DNA from: Planctomycetales bacterium 71-10
GTDB taxonomy: Bacteria; Planctomycetota; Planctomycetia; Isosphaerales; Isosphaeraceae
Assembly: GCA_001898385.1 (NCBI GenBank)
Contig: MKTT01000058.1
Span: forward strand, 241,220 to 294,155
Direction: 5' to 3'
Length of the DNA stretch: 52,936 bases
Positions within the stretch are counted from its first letter, which is position 1. Each line of letters begins with the position of its first letter. Position numbers and translations under genes: made by a program. The notes beneath the pieces are model-generated. The model did not search any database. It had not been told where the DNA came from and worked only from the letters and a program-made list of their open reading frames with translations. Positions 6,830-15,457 of the stretch are shown piece after piece.

Positions 6830-8334
6830 AGCCCCAGGTGCTCGATCATGTTCTGGATCCACGGGTGGCTCCACGGCCCCCGCATCGCGTAGCCCACGGA
6901 CGTCACCGAGACGAACAGCGCCAGCGTCGACAGCCTCCGCAGCCACGGCCTCGCGGCGACGGCGTCGAGCGCCGGGGGGAGCATCAGGATCCAGAACGGG
7001 ATCAGCCAGAACAGCCACCTCAGCCCCTGCGCCGACCCGCCGTAGTTCCGGGCCTTGGGGTTCCAGGTGTAGAACGCCAGCAGGATCGCCGTCAGCGCCA
7101 GGTTCATCCAGGCCACCCCCGACAGCGGCCCGCGCCGACGCAGCAGGCCGACCAGCCCGAACGCCGCCACCAGGAAGATCGGCGACAGCGACCAGAACCC
7201 GTGGTGGCCCAGCGTCATGTGGAACAGGTACATCCCGTAGGGCTCGCCGACGATCCCCCGCCGCGCCGCCTCCTCCGGGTCGGTCCACGGCAGGTTCAGG
7301 GCGTCCAGCTCCAGCGGGGTCTGCCAGAGGCTCCCCTCGAACATGTAGGCGTCGGTCCCGAACTCCTCATACGCGAGCTTGAACGCCCCGAACGCCGCGT
7401 ACTGGCACGCCATCAGCGCGACGATCGGCGCGACCGCCGCGGGGGCGAACCAGGCCAGCGACCGCGCCGGGAAGCGGACGGTCAAGGCCAGGCCGACCAG
7501 CCCCAGGAACGCCAGGGCGGGCAGCTCGCACGTCGCGGTGAACCCCGCCAGCAGCCCGAGCAGCGCGAACCGCCACGGCTGCGTCGCCCCCTCGTCCCAG
7601 ATCCGGACGAACAGGTAGACCGCGAAGAACGCCGCGAAGGCCGCGACCGTGTGGTTGTTGAGGGTCTGGGTGTAGGGGAGCAGGTACGTCCCGAAGGCCG
7701 CCGCGAACAGCGTGTACCCCCACGACCAGTCGGTGCGGGAGTAGCGGTCGAGCAGCCTCGACAGCAGGACCAGGAAGCCCCAGAACGGGACGATGTTCAG
7801 CAGCACCAGGATCGGCTTGAAGTAGAAGATGTAGACCGGCCACTTCGCCGGCTGCTCGGGGGTCGTCAGCACCCCCTTCACCTTCCCCGGGTTGTCCGGG
7901 TCGGGCACCTGGGACCACCTCGGCTCGCGCTTCTGGAGCGCCACCCGGTCGAGCGGGACGCCGGTGATCGCCCGCGCGGGATAGAGCAGCCCGGCGATGA
8001 CCGTCGGCAGCAGCGCGGGCTTGCTGGAGTAGTAGTGCTTCACCGGCTTGCCGTCGGGGCCGATCCGCTCCGGCTTCTCGGGGATCTGGACCTTGTCCTG
8101 GGTCTCGGCGTGCCAGGGGCAGTCGTCGATGACGTATGTCCCTCGCTCCAGGAGGCTCCAGACGGTGCACCATCGCGAGATGTCGTTGGCCCCCATCATG
8201 GTCGGCTGGCGGAGCAGGCAGCCGAACGCCAGCGCGGTCGCCGAGGCGATCAGGAGCGTCCCCAGGATCCGACGGGGCTCGCTACGGGGAGCGGCGACGT
8301 CCTTCGGCGCGGCCTCGAAGTCGGGGGTGCTCAT
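6811..8334 (-). CDS. Polytopic membrane protein, GT-C glycosyltransferase-like
   Basis: A 507-aa protein with many hydrophobic segments. The first loop carries ANDISRWCTVWSLLERGTYVIDD and HYYSSKPALLPTV, an arrangement typical of planctomycete GT-C type (PMT/ArnT/Rgt-like) membrane glycosyltransferases in which an acidic residue in the first external loop takes part in catalysis using lipid-linked sugar. I infer that it moves a sugar from a polyprenyl-phosphate donor on the outer face of the membrane. The start ATG 8334 overlaps the stop of the GT2 gene by ATGA; a much longer open frame upstream is off-frame shadow over that gene. Acceptor and sugar are unknown, and a plain hypothetical membrane protein cannot be excluded. 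Confidence 0.75.
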   Translation of the reverse strand: MSTPDFEAAPKDVAAPRSEPRRILGTLLIASATALAFGCLLRQPTMMGANDISRWCTVWSLLERGTYVIDDCPWHAETQDKVQIPEKPERIGPDGKPVKHYYSSKPALLPTVIAGLLYPARAITGVPLDRVALQKREPRWSQVPDPDNPGKVKGVLTTPEQPAKWPVYIFYFKPILVLLNIVPFWGFLVLLSRLLDRYSRTDWSWGYTLFAAAFGTYLLPYTQTLNNHTVAAFAAFFAVYLFVRIWDEGATQPWRFALLGLLAGFTATCELPALAFLGLVGLALTVRFPARSLAWFAPAAVAPIVALMACQYAAFGAFKLAYEEFGTDAYMFEGSLWQTPLELDALNLPWTDPEEAARRGIVGEPYGMYLFHMTLGHHGFWSLSPIFLVAAFGLVGLLRRRGPLSGVAWMNLALTAILLAFYTWNPKARNYGGSAQGLRWLFWLIPFWILMLPPALDAVAARPWLRRLSTLALFVSVTSVGYAMRGPWSHPWIQNMIEHLGLYTLPR

Positions 8335-9347
8335 GATACCTCGGAGGTCGGGGGTGGGGCGGGGGGGGTCGCGACGTCGCGAGCTTCCCCGGCGGCGTCC
8401 TCGACGCGGATCGTCTCCGCGACGCTGTAGGTGTCGTCGGCGCGCAGGCCGTAAGAGGTCACCAGCTCGGCCAGGAACCCCAGGCTGAAGAGCTGCGAGC
8501 CGACGATCAGGAGGGACATCGAGTAGAACAGCAGGGGCCGCACCCCGATCGGGTGCGAGGGGGTGCCGACGGAGTGCTCGATCCCCCACAGCAGGGCGAG
8601 GTAGAGCATCCCCAGGACGCCCAGGCTCGACAGCAGCAGCCCCGTCCCGCCGATGACGTGCAGCGGTCGCTGGCGGAACCGCGTGAGGAACACGACCGTC
8701 AGCAGGTCGAGGAACCCCTTGATGAACCGGCTGAAGCCGTATTTGGACCGGCCGTGCTCGCGAGGGCGGTGGTTGACCTCGATCTCGCCGACCCGAAAGC
8801 CCTTCGCATGCGCCAGCGCCGGGACGAAGCGGTGCAGCTCGCCGTAGATGCCGACCTCGCGGAGCACCTCGGCGCGATACGCCTTGAAGCCGCAGTTGTG
8901 GTCGTGGAGCCGGCACCCGGTCAGGCGGCTGACCATCGCGTTGAAGACCCGGCTGGGGTAGACCTTGTGCCAGGGGTCGTGGCGCGTCCGCTTCCAGCCG
9001 CTGACGACGTCCAGGCCCGAGTCGATCCGCTCCAGGAACCGGGGGATCTCCGCGGGGTCGTCCTGAAGGTCGGCGTCGAGCGTGAAGACCCTTTCGCCGC
9101 GGGCGCTCTGGAAGCCGACCGTGAGCGCCGAAGCCTTGCCGAAGTTGCGGCGGAAGCGGATCGCCCGGACGCGAGGGTCGCGGCGGGAGAGGTCCGCGAC
9201 GGCGCGCCAGGAGCCGTCGCGGCTGCCGTCGTCCACGAACAGGAACTCGACCTCCCCGCCCAGGCGGGCGAAGGCGGCGTCCAGCTCGCGGTGGAGGGCG
9301 GGCAGGCTCTCCTCCTCGTTGTAGACCGGGATCACGACGCTGATCAT
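8331..9347 (-). CDS. GT2 family glycosyltransferase (polyprenyl-phosphate sugar synthase type)
   Basis: A 338-aa DPM1/GtrB-like enzyme. The GT-A domain has VVIPVYNEEESLPAL at the start, FLFVDDGSRDGSW, FRRNFGKASAL, the metal-binding TLDADLQDDP, and NHRPREHGRSKYGFSRFIKGF near 200-220. Two C-terminal hydrophobic segments (about 235-260 and 270-300) anchor it. Such enzymes charge polyprenyl phosphate with a sugar from a nucleotide sugar on the cytoplasmic face. It sits between a flippase-like gene and a GT-C-like gene, both joined by four-base ATGA overlaps, which suggests synthesis, flipping and transfer by one operon. ATG 9347 is chosen because it matches the domain start; the frame stays open far upstream. 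Confidence 0.93.
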   Translation of the reverse strand: MISVVIPVYNEEESLPALHRELDAAFARLGGEVEFLFVDDGSRDGSWRAVADLSRRDPRVRAIRFRRNFGKASALTVGFQSARGERVFTLDADLQDDPAEIPRFLERIDSGLDVVSGWKRTRHDPWHKVYPSRVFNAMVSRLTGCRLHDHNCGFKAYRAEVLREVGIYGELHRFVPALAHAKGFRVGEIEVNHRPREHGRSKYGFSRFIKGFLDLLTVVFLTRFRQRPLHVIGGTGLLLSSLGVLGMLYLALLWGIEHSVGTPSHPIGVRPLLFYSMSLLIVGSQLFSLGFLAELVTSYGLRADDTYSVAETIRVEDAAGEARDVATPPAPPPTSEVS

Positions 9348-10411
9348 GGGGCTTCCGATATCGGGACCGCCTCCTGGATGGCCTCGGCCGCCGGGACCTT
9401 CCCCGGCGCGGCGGCCCCCATCGGGACCAGGACCAGGGCCGCAAGCACCTCCGCCGCGACCCACGCCAGCCTCAGCGCCAGGGCCGAGGCCGTCGCCAGG
9501 GCCGGGCCGAACGCCGGCCCCAGCGCGTACATCAAGACCCCCTCGCGCACGCCCAGCCCGCCGGGCGCGATCGCCACGGCGAACCCGGCCACCGTCGCCA
9601 GCGCGACGCTCGCCGTCGCGACCGGGATCGCCGCCGGGCCGATCTCCGGCGACCCGGCCCCCGCCAGCCCCTTCGCCGCGGCCACCTGGCTCAACCCCAG
9701 GAACAGCCACGAGACGCCCGTGAGCGCCAGGCCCCGCGCGAGCAGCGACCCGTCGAGGTCCGGCATCGAGCCGGCGTCGACGCCGGGGATCTTCCGGAGC
9801 AGCGTCCGCGCCGCCCGGCGGAAGACCGGCGGCCAGACGAGCGTCAGCAGCGCCCCGCCCATCCCCGCCGACAGCATCGCGAACAGGATGGACGACCGGA
9901 TCTCGACCAGCCCGAGCACCGGGCGTTCGAGCGGGATGACCGGGGATTCGCCGCCGGACGCGAACAGCACGGCGGCGATCAGCGCCCCGGACGCCATCAT
10001 GACCAGCGTCTCGTAGAACGTCGCCACCGCCGAGGTCGACGCCCTCGCCCCGTAGGGCTTCGAGAGCGCGGCCCGCATCACGACCACCACCGCCTTCCCG
10101 GGGACGTACTTCCCCAGGTGGCTCACCAGGTAGGCCCGCTGCGCCGCGAACCGCGAGATCGGCGTCGGGCTGCGACCCAGGACGTCCCGATAGAACGCCC
10201 CGCACAGCGCCAGCCCCGCGAGATAGGCGGCCCCCGACAGCGCGAACCATCCGGGCCGGAACGTCAGGGCCGCCTCGCTCCGGCCCAGTTCGCCCCAGGT
10301 CCGGTGGACGTGGCGGGCCACGAACGCGAAGACCAGGACGGCCACCACCGCCTTGAGCGCGCGGACCGTCGGCTTGCGCCAGCCGACCGGGCTCGAAGGT
10401 GCGGGGTTCAC
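9344..10411 (-). CDS. Lysylphosphatidylglycerol synthase TM / UPF0104 flippase-like membrane protein
   Basis: A 355-aa membrane protein with about eight hydrophobic segments and the family signatures SHLGKYVPGKAVVVVMRAAL (about 95-115) and APGGLGVREGVLMYAL (about 280-295). This family (AglD/MprF N-terminal domain-like) is linked to flipping or handling of lipid-linked substrates. First gene of an operon with the GT2 enzyme, overlapping it by ATGA. The start used is GTG 10411, giving MNPAPSS before the first helix; no good Shine-Dalgarno is visible, so the start is uncertain. Exact lipid substrate is unknown. Confidence 0.85.
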   Translation of the reverse strand: MNPAPSSPVGWRKPTVRALKAVVAVLVFAFVARHVHRTWGELGRSEAALTFRPGWFALSGAAYLAGLALCGAFYRDVLGRSPTPISRFAAQRAYLVSHLGKYVPGKAVVVVMRAALSKPYGARASTSAVATFYETLVMMASGALIAAVLFASGGESPVIPLERPVLGLVEIRSSILFAMLSAGMGGALLTLVWPPVFRRAARTLLRKIPGVDAGSMPDLDGSLLARGLALTGVSWLFLGLSQVAAAKGLAGAGSPEIGPAAIPVATASVALATVAGFAVAIAPGGLGVREGVLMYALGPAFGPALATASALALRLAWVAAEVLAALVLVPMGAAAPGKVPAAEAIQEAVPISEAP

Positions 10412-10836
10412 GAGGGGGGGACTCGGGCCGGGGTGGGGAGGGCGCGGGCCCCACTCGCGGGCCCGCGGAAGGCTATCAAGGTAACGGCCCCCTCCCGGCC
10501 GGGCAAGGCCGGCGGCCTCGTCGGGTGTGCCTTTGGAATGTGGCGGTCGGCGTTCGACGTCTTCCCCCCTCGCGGGGGAAGACAGACCGCGAAGCGGTCA
10601 GATGAGGGGGACGCGAAGCACGGGCACCATCGGGAGCCGCGAAGGCCCGTCCGACCGACTCGGGAGCCCGACGGCCATTGCGCTCGTCGCCCCCCCCATC
10701 CGGCCCTGCGGGCCACCTTCCCCCGCCAGGGGGGAAGGCGGTTACGATGATTCCCGCGACCCCGACGCGATTCGCCAAAATCCCAAGGCACACCCGCCTC
10801 GTCGGGCTCCTCGCGGATGCGCCGCGGTCGCCGCGG
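10412..10836. other. Gene-free region carrying MITE-like copy A
   Basis: 425 bp between the flippase-like gene and a DUF1501 gene. Apart from the MITE-like element (10522-10796) nothing gene-like is present. The promoter of the glycan operon must lie between 10412 and about 10520, but I see no clear hexamers. Confidence 0.6.
10522..10796. mobile_element. MITE-like element, copy A, with terminal inverted repeats and target duplication
   Basis: A 275-bp element. The ends are inverted repeats: CGGGTGTGCCTTTGGA at 10522 and the complement of CGGGTGTGCCTTGGGA ending at 10796, similar over about 25 bp. The 6-bp sequence CCTCGT sits directly outside both ends (10516-10521 and 10797-10802), a plausible target-site duplication. 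Inside, near each end, is a subterminal palindrome of the form CTTCCCCCnnnGGGGGAAG, followed by ATGAGGGGGACGCGAAG. No coding capacity is evident. A second copy lies at 21060-21330, which supports a dispersed non-autonomous element. Confidence 0.75.
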
Positions 10837-12309
10837 TCAGGCCAGGACTTCGGGGATGACCTCGGCGTCGGGGACGAGCGGCAGCGGCCGGCCGAGGCGG
10901 TCGTGGAGCATCGTCGTCGGGTCGATCCCGAGCAGGTGGTACATGGTGGCGAGGACGTCCTTCGGCGAGACCCGACGGTCGACGACGTCGCCGCCGATCT
11001 TATCGGACTTGCCCACCACGTTCCCCCGGGCGACGCCGCCGCCGGCCATGACGATCGAGTAGCAGCGCGACCAGTGGTCGCGGCCGCCGCCCTGCACGTT
11101 GCCGATCTGCGGCGTCCGGCCGTGCTCGCTCAGGAGCACCACCAGGGTCTCGTCGAGCATCCCGCGGCGGTCGAGGTCCAGGATCAGGCCGGAGAGGGTC
11201 CGGTCCAGGCCCGGCAGCAGCTCGTCCTTCATGCGCGGGAAGTGGTCCCAGTGGGTGTCCCAGCCGGTGCCGGCCAGGCCGTACTCGTCCCAGAAGACCG
11301 AGACGAATCGGCCGCCGGCCTCGACCAGCCGGCGCGCCGTGAGCGTGGCCTGGCCGAACAGGTCCATGCCGTAGAGGTTCCGGGTGTCCCACGACTCCTC
11401 GTCCAGGTCGAACGCGCGCCGGAACGAGGGCGACTGGAGCAGGCGGTGGGCCGTGTCGCGATGGCGGTCGATCTCGGGGCCGGCCGGCAGCTTGCGGCGG
11501 GCCGCTTCGAGCTGTTCCAGCAAGGTGCGGCGGCGGTCGAGCTGATCGATGACCACGTCGCCGCCCCCCAGGCCGCCGAGACGGAACCGACTCTCCGGGG
11601 TGATGCCGCGGTAAAGCTCGTAGTCGTCCCACGAGAGGGTCGTCAGCGTCTTCTTCGCCTTCCGGGTCCCCTGCCCCACGAACTCGGTGCAGATCGGGTC
11701 GTAAGACTGGCCGAGGAACCCGCCGTAAGGCCCCGCGCGGGCGACCTCCCCGATGCGCTGGCTGCTGAACGCGAACGGGAGTTGGAGATTCCGAGGGACC
11801 TCGGAGCGACCGCCGGCCGGCGCGGCGGCCTGGCCGTCGAGGTAGTCGACCACCGAGCCGATGAACGGCCAGTGAGCCGGGTCGCGGGGGGACAGCTCCA
11901 TCGCCAGCGGGATGACCGGGTTCCCCGTGGTGGCGTAGGCGACCCCGTGGACCGGGAACGGGTGCGAGACCGACCGCACCACCGTCACCTTGTCCATCAC
12001 CGTCGCCAGCCTCGGCAGGCCCTCGCACACGTCCAGGCCGGGGACGCTGGAGGGGATCGAGCCGAACTCGCCGCGGATCTGCGAGGGGGCGTCGGGCTTG
12101 GGGTCGAAGGTCTCGATCTGGCTGTGCGAGCCGTAGAGGAACAGGAGGATGCACGACTTGGCCTTGCCGAACCCCGGCAGCCCCGCCGACGCCGACGCCG
12201 CCCCGCCGGCCAGGCCGGCGCCGAGGAAGCTCGCCGCCCCCACCTGGAGGAGGTCGCGGCGGGTGAGGCCGTCGCAGAGCCGCTTGGGACCGCCCAGCAC
12301 GCGGATCAT
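10837..12309 (-). CDS. DUF1501 domain-containing Tat-exported protein
   Basis: A 490-aa DUF1501 protein. A Tat signal is present: LTRRDLLQVGAASFLGAGLAGG at about 15-36 with the twin Arg. The DUF1501 core follows with KSCILLFLYGSHSQIETFDPKPDAP, RGEFGSIPSSVPGL, LPRLATVMDKVTVVRSVSH, and near the C-terminus GWDTHWDHFPRMKDELLPGLD, VVLLSEHGRTP and GGGRDHWSRCYSIVMAGGGV. The domain is related to the alkaline phosphatase/sulfatase superfamily and is hugely expanded in Planctomycetes, often next to DUF1549/DUF1553 genes, which are not found here. Substrate unknown. It follows the kinase gene by 117 bp on the same strand and may be cotranscribed. Confidence 0.92.
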   Translation of the reverse strand: MIRVLGGPKRLCDGLTRRDLLQVGAASFLGAGLAGGAASASAGLPGFGKAKSCILLFLYGSHSQIETFDPKPDAPSQIRGEFGSIPSSVPGLDVCEGLPRLATVMDKVTVVRSVSHPFPVHGVAYATTGNPVIPLAMELSPRDPAHWPFIGSVVDYLDGQAAAPAGGRSEVPRNLQLPFAFSSQRIGEVARAGPYGGFLGQSYDPICTEFVGQGTRKAKKTLTTLSWDDYELYRGITPESRFRLGGLGGGDVVIDQLDRRRTLLEQLEAARRKLPAGPEIDRHRDTAHRLLQSPSFRRAFDLDEESWDTRNLYGMDLFGQATLTARRLVEAGGRFVSVFWDEYGLAGTGWDTHWDHFPRMKDELLPGLDRTLSGLILDLDRRGMLDETLVVLLSEHGRTPQIGNVQGGGRDHWSRCYSIVMAGGGVARGNVVGKSDKIGGDVVDRRVSPKDVLATMYHLLGIDPTTMLHDRLGRPLPLVPDAEVIPEVLA

Positions 12310-12426
12310 CGCCCGTCCCCCGTCGACTCGGAACGCCCGCCCCGGTCGTCCCCTCGACGCCGGGCACTCGAACGATACCCCGGAATCGGCCCCGATTCAA
12401 CAACGATTCGACATCCGGCGCGGCGG

Positions 12427-15276
12427 TCAGGGGGCGAAAGGATCGTCGGGGAACTCCATGTCGGCCAGGATCGCCCGATAGTCGGGACGATCGCGGAGGG
12501 GCGCGAACGCCGTCTCGCTGCGCAGGGCGGACGTGTTGCGGAACCCCAGGTCGTAGACTCGCCGCAGCATCGCGACCGCCGCAAGGGCCGCGGGGGGGCC
12601 CTCCTCCGGGGCGACGCCGGAGCCGGGCGTCCGGGCGAGCCCCGCCAGGACGGCGAGCGCGGCGGCCCGCTCGTAGCACGCCTGGACGACCTGCGGCGGC
12701 GGCTCGCTCAGGATCTCGACCGCGCGGCGGGCGCTCTCCGCGGCGGCGGCCGGGTCGCCGCAGGCGAGCCGGACCTCCGCGAGCTGGCGCAGGGACTCGC
12801 CCAGGTGCATCGGCACCAGCAGCAGGCTCCCGCGGTCGTCGAGGAAGTCTCCCGCGACGGCCGCGGCGCGCTCGCAGACCGGCAGGGCCTCGCGCGGGCG
12901 GCCCAGCAGCCGCAGCTCGTTCGCCACGTTCACCAGCGCGGAGATGTTCATGAAGCGATAGCCGGGGAGCGACGGCGCGGCGTCGGCGACCGCCTCGAAC
13001 TCCCGCGCGGCCCGCTCGAACAGCGGCAGGGCCTCGGCGTTCCGACCCGTGCGCGAGAGGACCAGCGCCCGGCCCGTCAGCCCGGCGGCCTCGTGCGAGC
13101 GATGGACCGCCGTGCGCGGGTCGATGCGGATCAGCTCGGCGGCGGTCGCGGCCAGGTCGTCGGCCGCCGCCAGCGCGTCGTCCATGCGGCCGAGGTTCCA
13201 GCAGGCCAGGAACCGCCAGGAATCGCAATCGGCCAGCATCGGTCGCGGCGCGACGAGCGCCGGCCGCTCGGCCAGCAGGCCCGACAGCAGCCGGCGGGCC
13301 TCCATCAGCGACGGCAGCGACTCCCGCGGGCGGCCGAGGAACTGGCCGCTCAGCGCCCCTCGCTTGATGAGGACGCCGGCGCGGGCGGTGCGGAAGCCGA
13401 CGTCGTCGGGGTTCGACCGGGCCAGGGTCCCGAGGACCGTTTCGGCCTCGTCGAACAGGGCCGCCGCGTCGGCGGGCCGGCCCGCCAGCAGTTCGAACTC
13501 GCCGTACGACGTGGCGAGCGACGCCAGCCGCTCCCGCAGGCCGACCGCGCCCGGGGCCGCCTCGGCCGCGCGTCGACGGATCGCCAGAGCCTCGCCATAG
13601 GCCGCGCGGGCCTCGTCCAGCCGCGCCGCGGGGATTCCCAGCTCGGCGATCTCCTCCAGGGCCTCGGCCTGCACGTCCGCCGCGGCCCCGCCGGTCGCGC
13701 CCGAGGCGAGCCGGGCCGCCTCCCGCAGCCGGGCGTCCGACCGCCCCGCGTCCCCGACGGCCGCGCCCAGCCGGGCGGTCGCGACCAGCGAACGGGCAAG
13801 GTCGAGCGGGCCGTCTTCATCGCCGCCGCGCGGCAATTCCCGGCGGATCTTCAGCGCCTTCTCATGGAACGCCAGCGCCTCGTCCTTGGAGCCGGTCTGC
13901 TCGGTGAGGTCGCCCAGTTCGTAATAGGCCCCGGCCAGGGCCGCGAGCGAGCCGGAATCGTCCCGCCCCCGGAGCATCCCTTCGAGGCGGGCGTAGAAAT
14001 CCGCCGCCTCGCGCAACAGACCGGCGCGGAGCGGGGCGAATTGTGATTCTTTCAGCAACGGCTCGTCCGCCACCTTGCGGCGCAGGGCGCCGACCGCGTC
14101 CATCGCCAGGTCGAACTGCCGCCGCTCGCGCGCGTTGGACTCGCGGAGGCCGGCGTTGGCGCGGGCCTGCACCAGCATCACGGCCGTCGCCCCGCCGACG
14201 GTCGCCAGCATCGCCGCCGCGGCCAGCGCCGCCACGGCCGGCCGGCGGCGGCACCAGAGCCACGCCCGTTCCGCGGCCCCGACGCGCCGCGCCGCGATCG
14301 GCCGCGAGCCGAGCCAGGCCCGGAGGTCCGCCGCCAGCGCGTGGGCCGTGGCGTAGCGGCGGCGGGGGTCCTTCTCCAGGCACTTCAGGGCGATCGTGTC
14401 CAGGTCGCGCGGGACGACGCGATTGTGGCGGGACGGACGCTCGGGCTCGCGCAAGCGGACCGCGTCCAGGACCTCCATCACGTCCCCGCCGAGCAGCGGC
14501 GGCCGGCCGGCGAGCATCGAATAGAGGATCGTCCCCAGGCCGTAGACGTCCGTGGCCGTCGTGATCGCTGCGCTCCGCCCCGCGGCCTGCTCCGGGCTCA
14601 TGAACGCGGGCGTCCCCAGCAACGCGCCGGAGATCGTCATCGCCGAGTCGTCGTCGAACTGCTTGGCCAGGCCGAAGTCCGAGACCAGCGGGAGGCCGTC
14701 GTCGTCGACGAGGATGTTCGCCGGCTTGAGGTCGCGGTGGAGGACGCCGCGCGAATGCGCGTGGTGGACGGCCTCGGCCACCTCCGCCGCCAGCTCGGCC
14801 GCGGCGCGGGGGTCGCCGAGGTAGCGGGCCAGGCGATCGGCCAGGTTCCCGCCGGCCACCAGCCTCATCGCCAGGTAGCCCCGGCCGTCGGCCTCGCCGG
14901 CCTCGTAGATCGGGACGATCCGCGGGTGGTCGAGCCGCGCCAGGGCCGCCGCCTCGATGCGGAACCGCTGGATCTCGGCCGCGCCGGCCAGGAGCCCCGA
15001 GTCCACCACCTTCAGCGCGACCGATCGGTTCAGGCCGACGTGGCGGGCCTCGTAGACGACGCCCATGCCGCCGCGGCCCAACTCCCGGCCCAGTTCATAG
15101 TCGCCGAACCGCTCCCCCGCGGGCGCGGCGGGCTCGGCCGTCGTGAACGCCCCCGTCGCGTCCAGGCCCCCGGACAAGACGCGCGAGATCCGGCCGTCGA
15201 CGGGCCAGCCGTCGAAGCTGATGCGCGTCTTCGCCGCGCGGGCCCCGCCCGGATCCGGCTCCGTGGGCTCGTCCAT
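12427..15276 (-). CDS. Membrane-anchored Ser/Thr protein kinase with TPR-like C-terminal region
   Basis: A 949-aa protein. Kinase domain about 60-325: Gly loop GRELGRGGMGVVYEA, Lys89 in VALKVVD, HRDLKPANIL at 180, DFGLA at 200, GTPAFMSPEQA at 221. All catalytic residues are in place. A single membrane segment lies at about 347-369, after an Arg-rich stretch. The remaining 570 residues are Ala/Leu-rich helical repeats resembling TPRs (for example YYELGDLTEQTGSKDEALAFHEKALKI), a usual planctomycete architecture for protein-protein contacts. The frame runs open to 15417, but ATG 15276 (MDEPTEPD) follows GGGGAGGGG and is preferred. Neighbouring DUF1501 genes on both sides may be targets or just neighbours. 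Confidence 0.92.
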   Translation of the reverse strand: MDEPTEPDPGGARAAKTRISFDGWPVDGRISRVLSGGLDATGAFTTAEPAAPAGERFGDYELGRELGRGGMGVVYEARHVGLNRSVALKVVDSGLLAGAAEIQRFRIEAAALARLDHPRIVPIYEAGEADGRGYLAMRLVAGGNLADRLARYLGDPRAAAELAAEVAEAVHHAHSRGVLHRDLKPANILVDDDGLPLVSDFGLAKQFDDDSAMTISGALLGTPAFMSPEQAAGRSAAITTATDVYGLGTILYSMLAGRPPLLGGDVMEVLDAVRLREPERPSRHNRVVPRDLDTIALKCLEKDPRRRYATAHALAADLRAWLGSRPIAARRVGAAERAWLWCRRRPAVAALAAAAMLATVGGATAVMLVQARANAGLRESNARERRQFDLAMDAVGALRRKVADEPLLKESQFAPLRAGLLREAADFYARLEGMLRGRDDSGSLAALAGAYYELGDLTEQTGSKDEALAFHEKALKIRRELPRGGDEDGPLDLARSLVATARLGAAVGDAGRSDARLREAARLASGATGGAAADVQAEALEEIAELGIPAARLDEARAAYGEALAIRRRAAEAAPGAVGLRERLASLATSYGEFELLAGRPADAAALFDEAETVLGTLARSNPDDVGFRTARAGVLIKRGALSGQFLGRPRESLPSLMEARRLLSGLLAERPALVAPRPMLADCDSWRFLACWNLGRMDDALAAADDLAATAAELIRIDPRTAVHRSHEAAGLTGRALVLSRTGRNAEALPLFERAAREFEAVADAAPSLPGYRFMNISALVNVANELRLLGRPREALPVCERAAAVAGDFLDDRGSLLLVPMHLGESLRQLAEVRLACGDPAAAAESARRAVEILSEPPPQVVQACYERAAALAVLAGLARTPGSGVAPEEGPPAALAAVAMLRRVYDLGFRNTSALRSETAFAPLRDRPDYRAILADMEFPDDPFAP

Positions 15277-15457
15277 CGCGGTCCCCTCCCCTCGCCTCGG
15301 CCTCCGGCGTCGCGACGACCCGTCCGGGACGATCCTACCAGATCCCGACCCCATCCACCCTTGGCACGACGGCCAGCAAATGTTAAACTTCCGGCGAGGT
15401 CGCGGGCGACTCCCCAAAAGATTGACGACTCAACCCTCACCCGGCGGGAGGACGACG
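15277..15457. promoter_or_regulatory. Divergent intergenic region between kinase and DUF1501 genes
   Basis: 181 bp with divergent genes on both sides. It includes TTGGCACG at 15361-15368 and an AT-rich stretch AAATGTTAAACTT around 15378-15390. The first resembles a sigma-54 -24 element, but the -12 GC is one base too far away, so I do not call a sigma-54 promoter. Nothing else stands out. Confidence 0.3.

Noticed and set aside
8335..9444. Upstream extension of the GT-C-like frame
   Set aside because: It lies over the GT2 gene in a different frame and is low complexity; ATG 8334 overlaps the GT2 stop as expected in an operon.
15361..15378. TTGGCACG resembling a sigma-54 -24 element before the second DUF1501 gene
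   Set aside because: The GC partner is 11 rather than 10 bases after GG and the -12 block is AGCA, so spacing and sequence fail.
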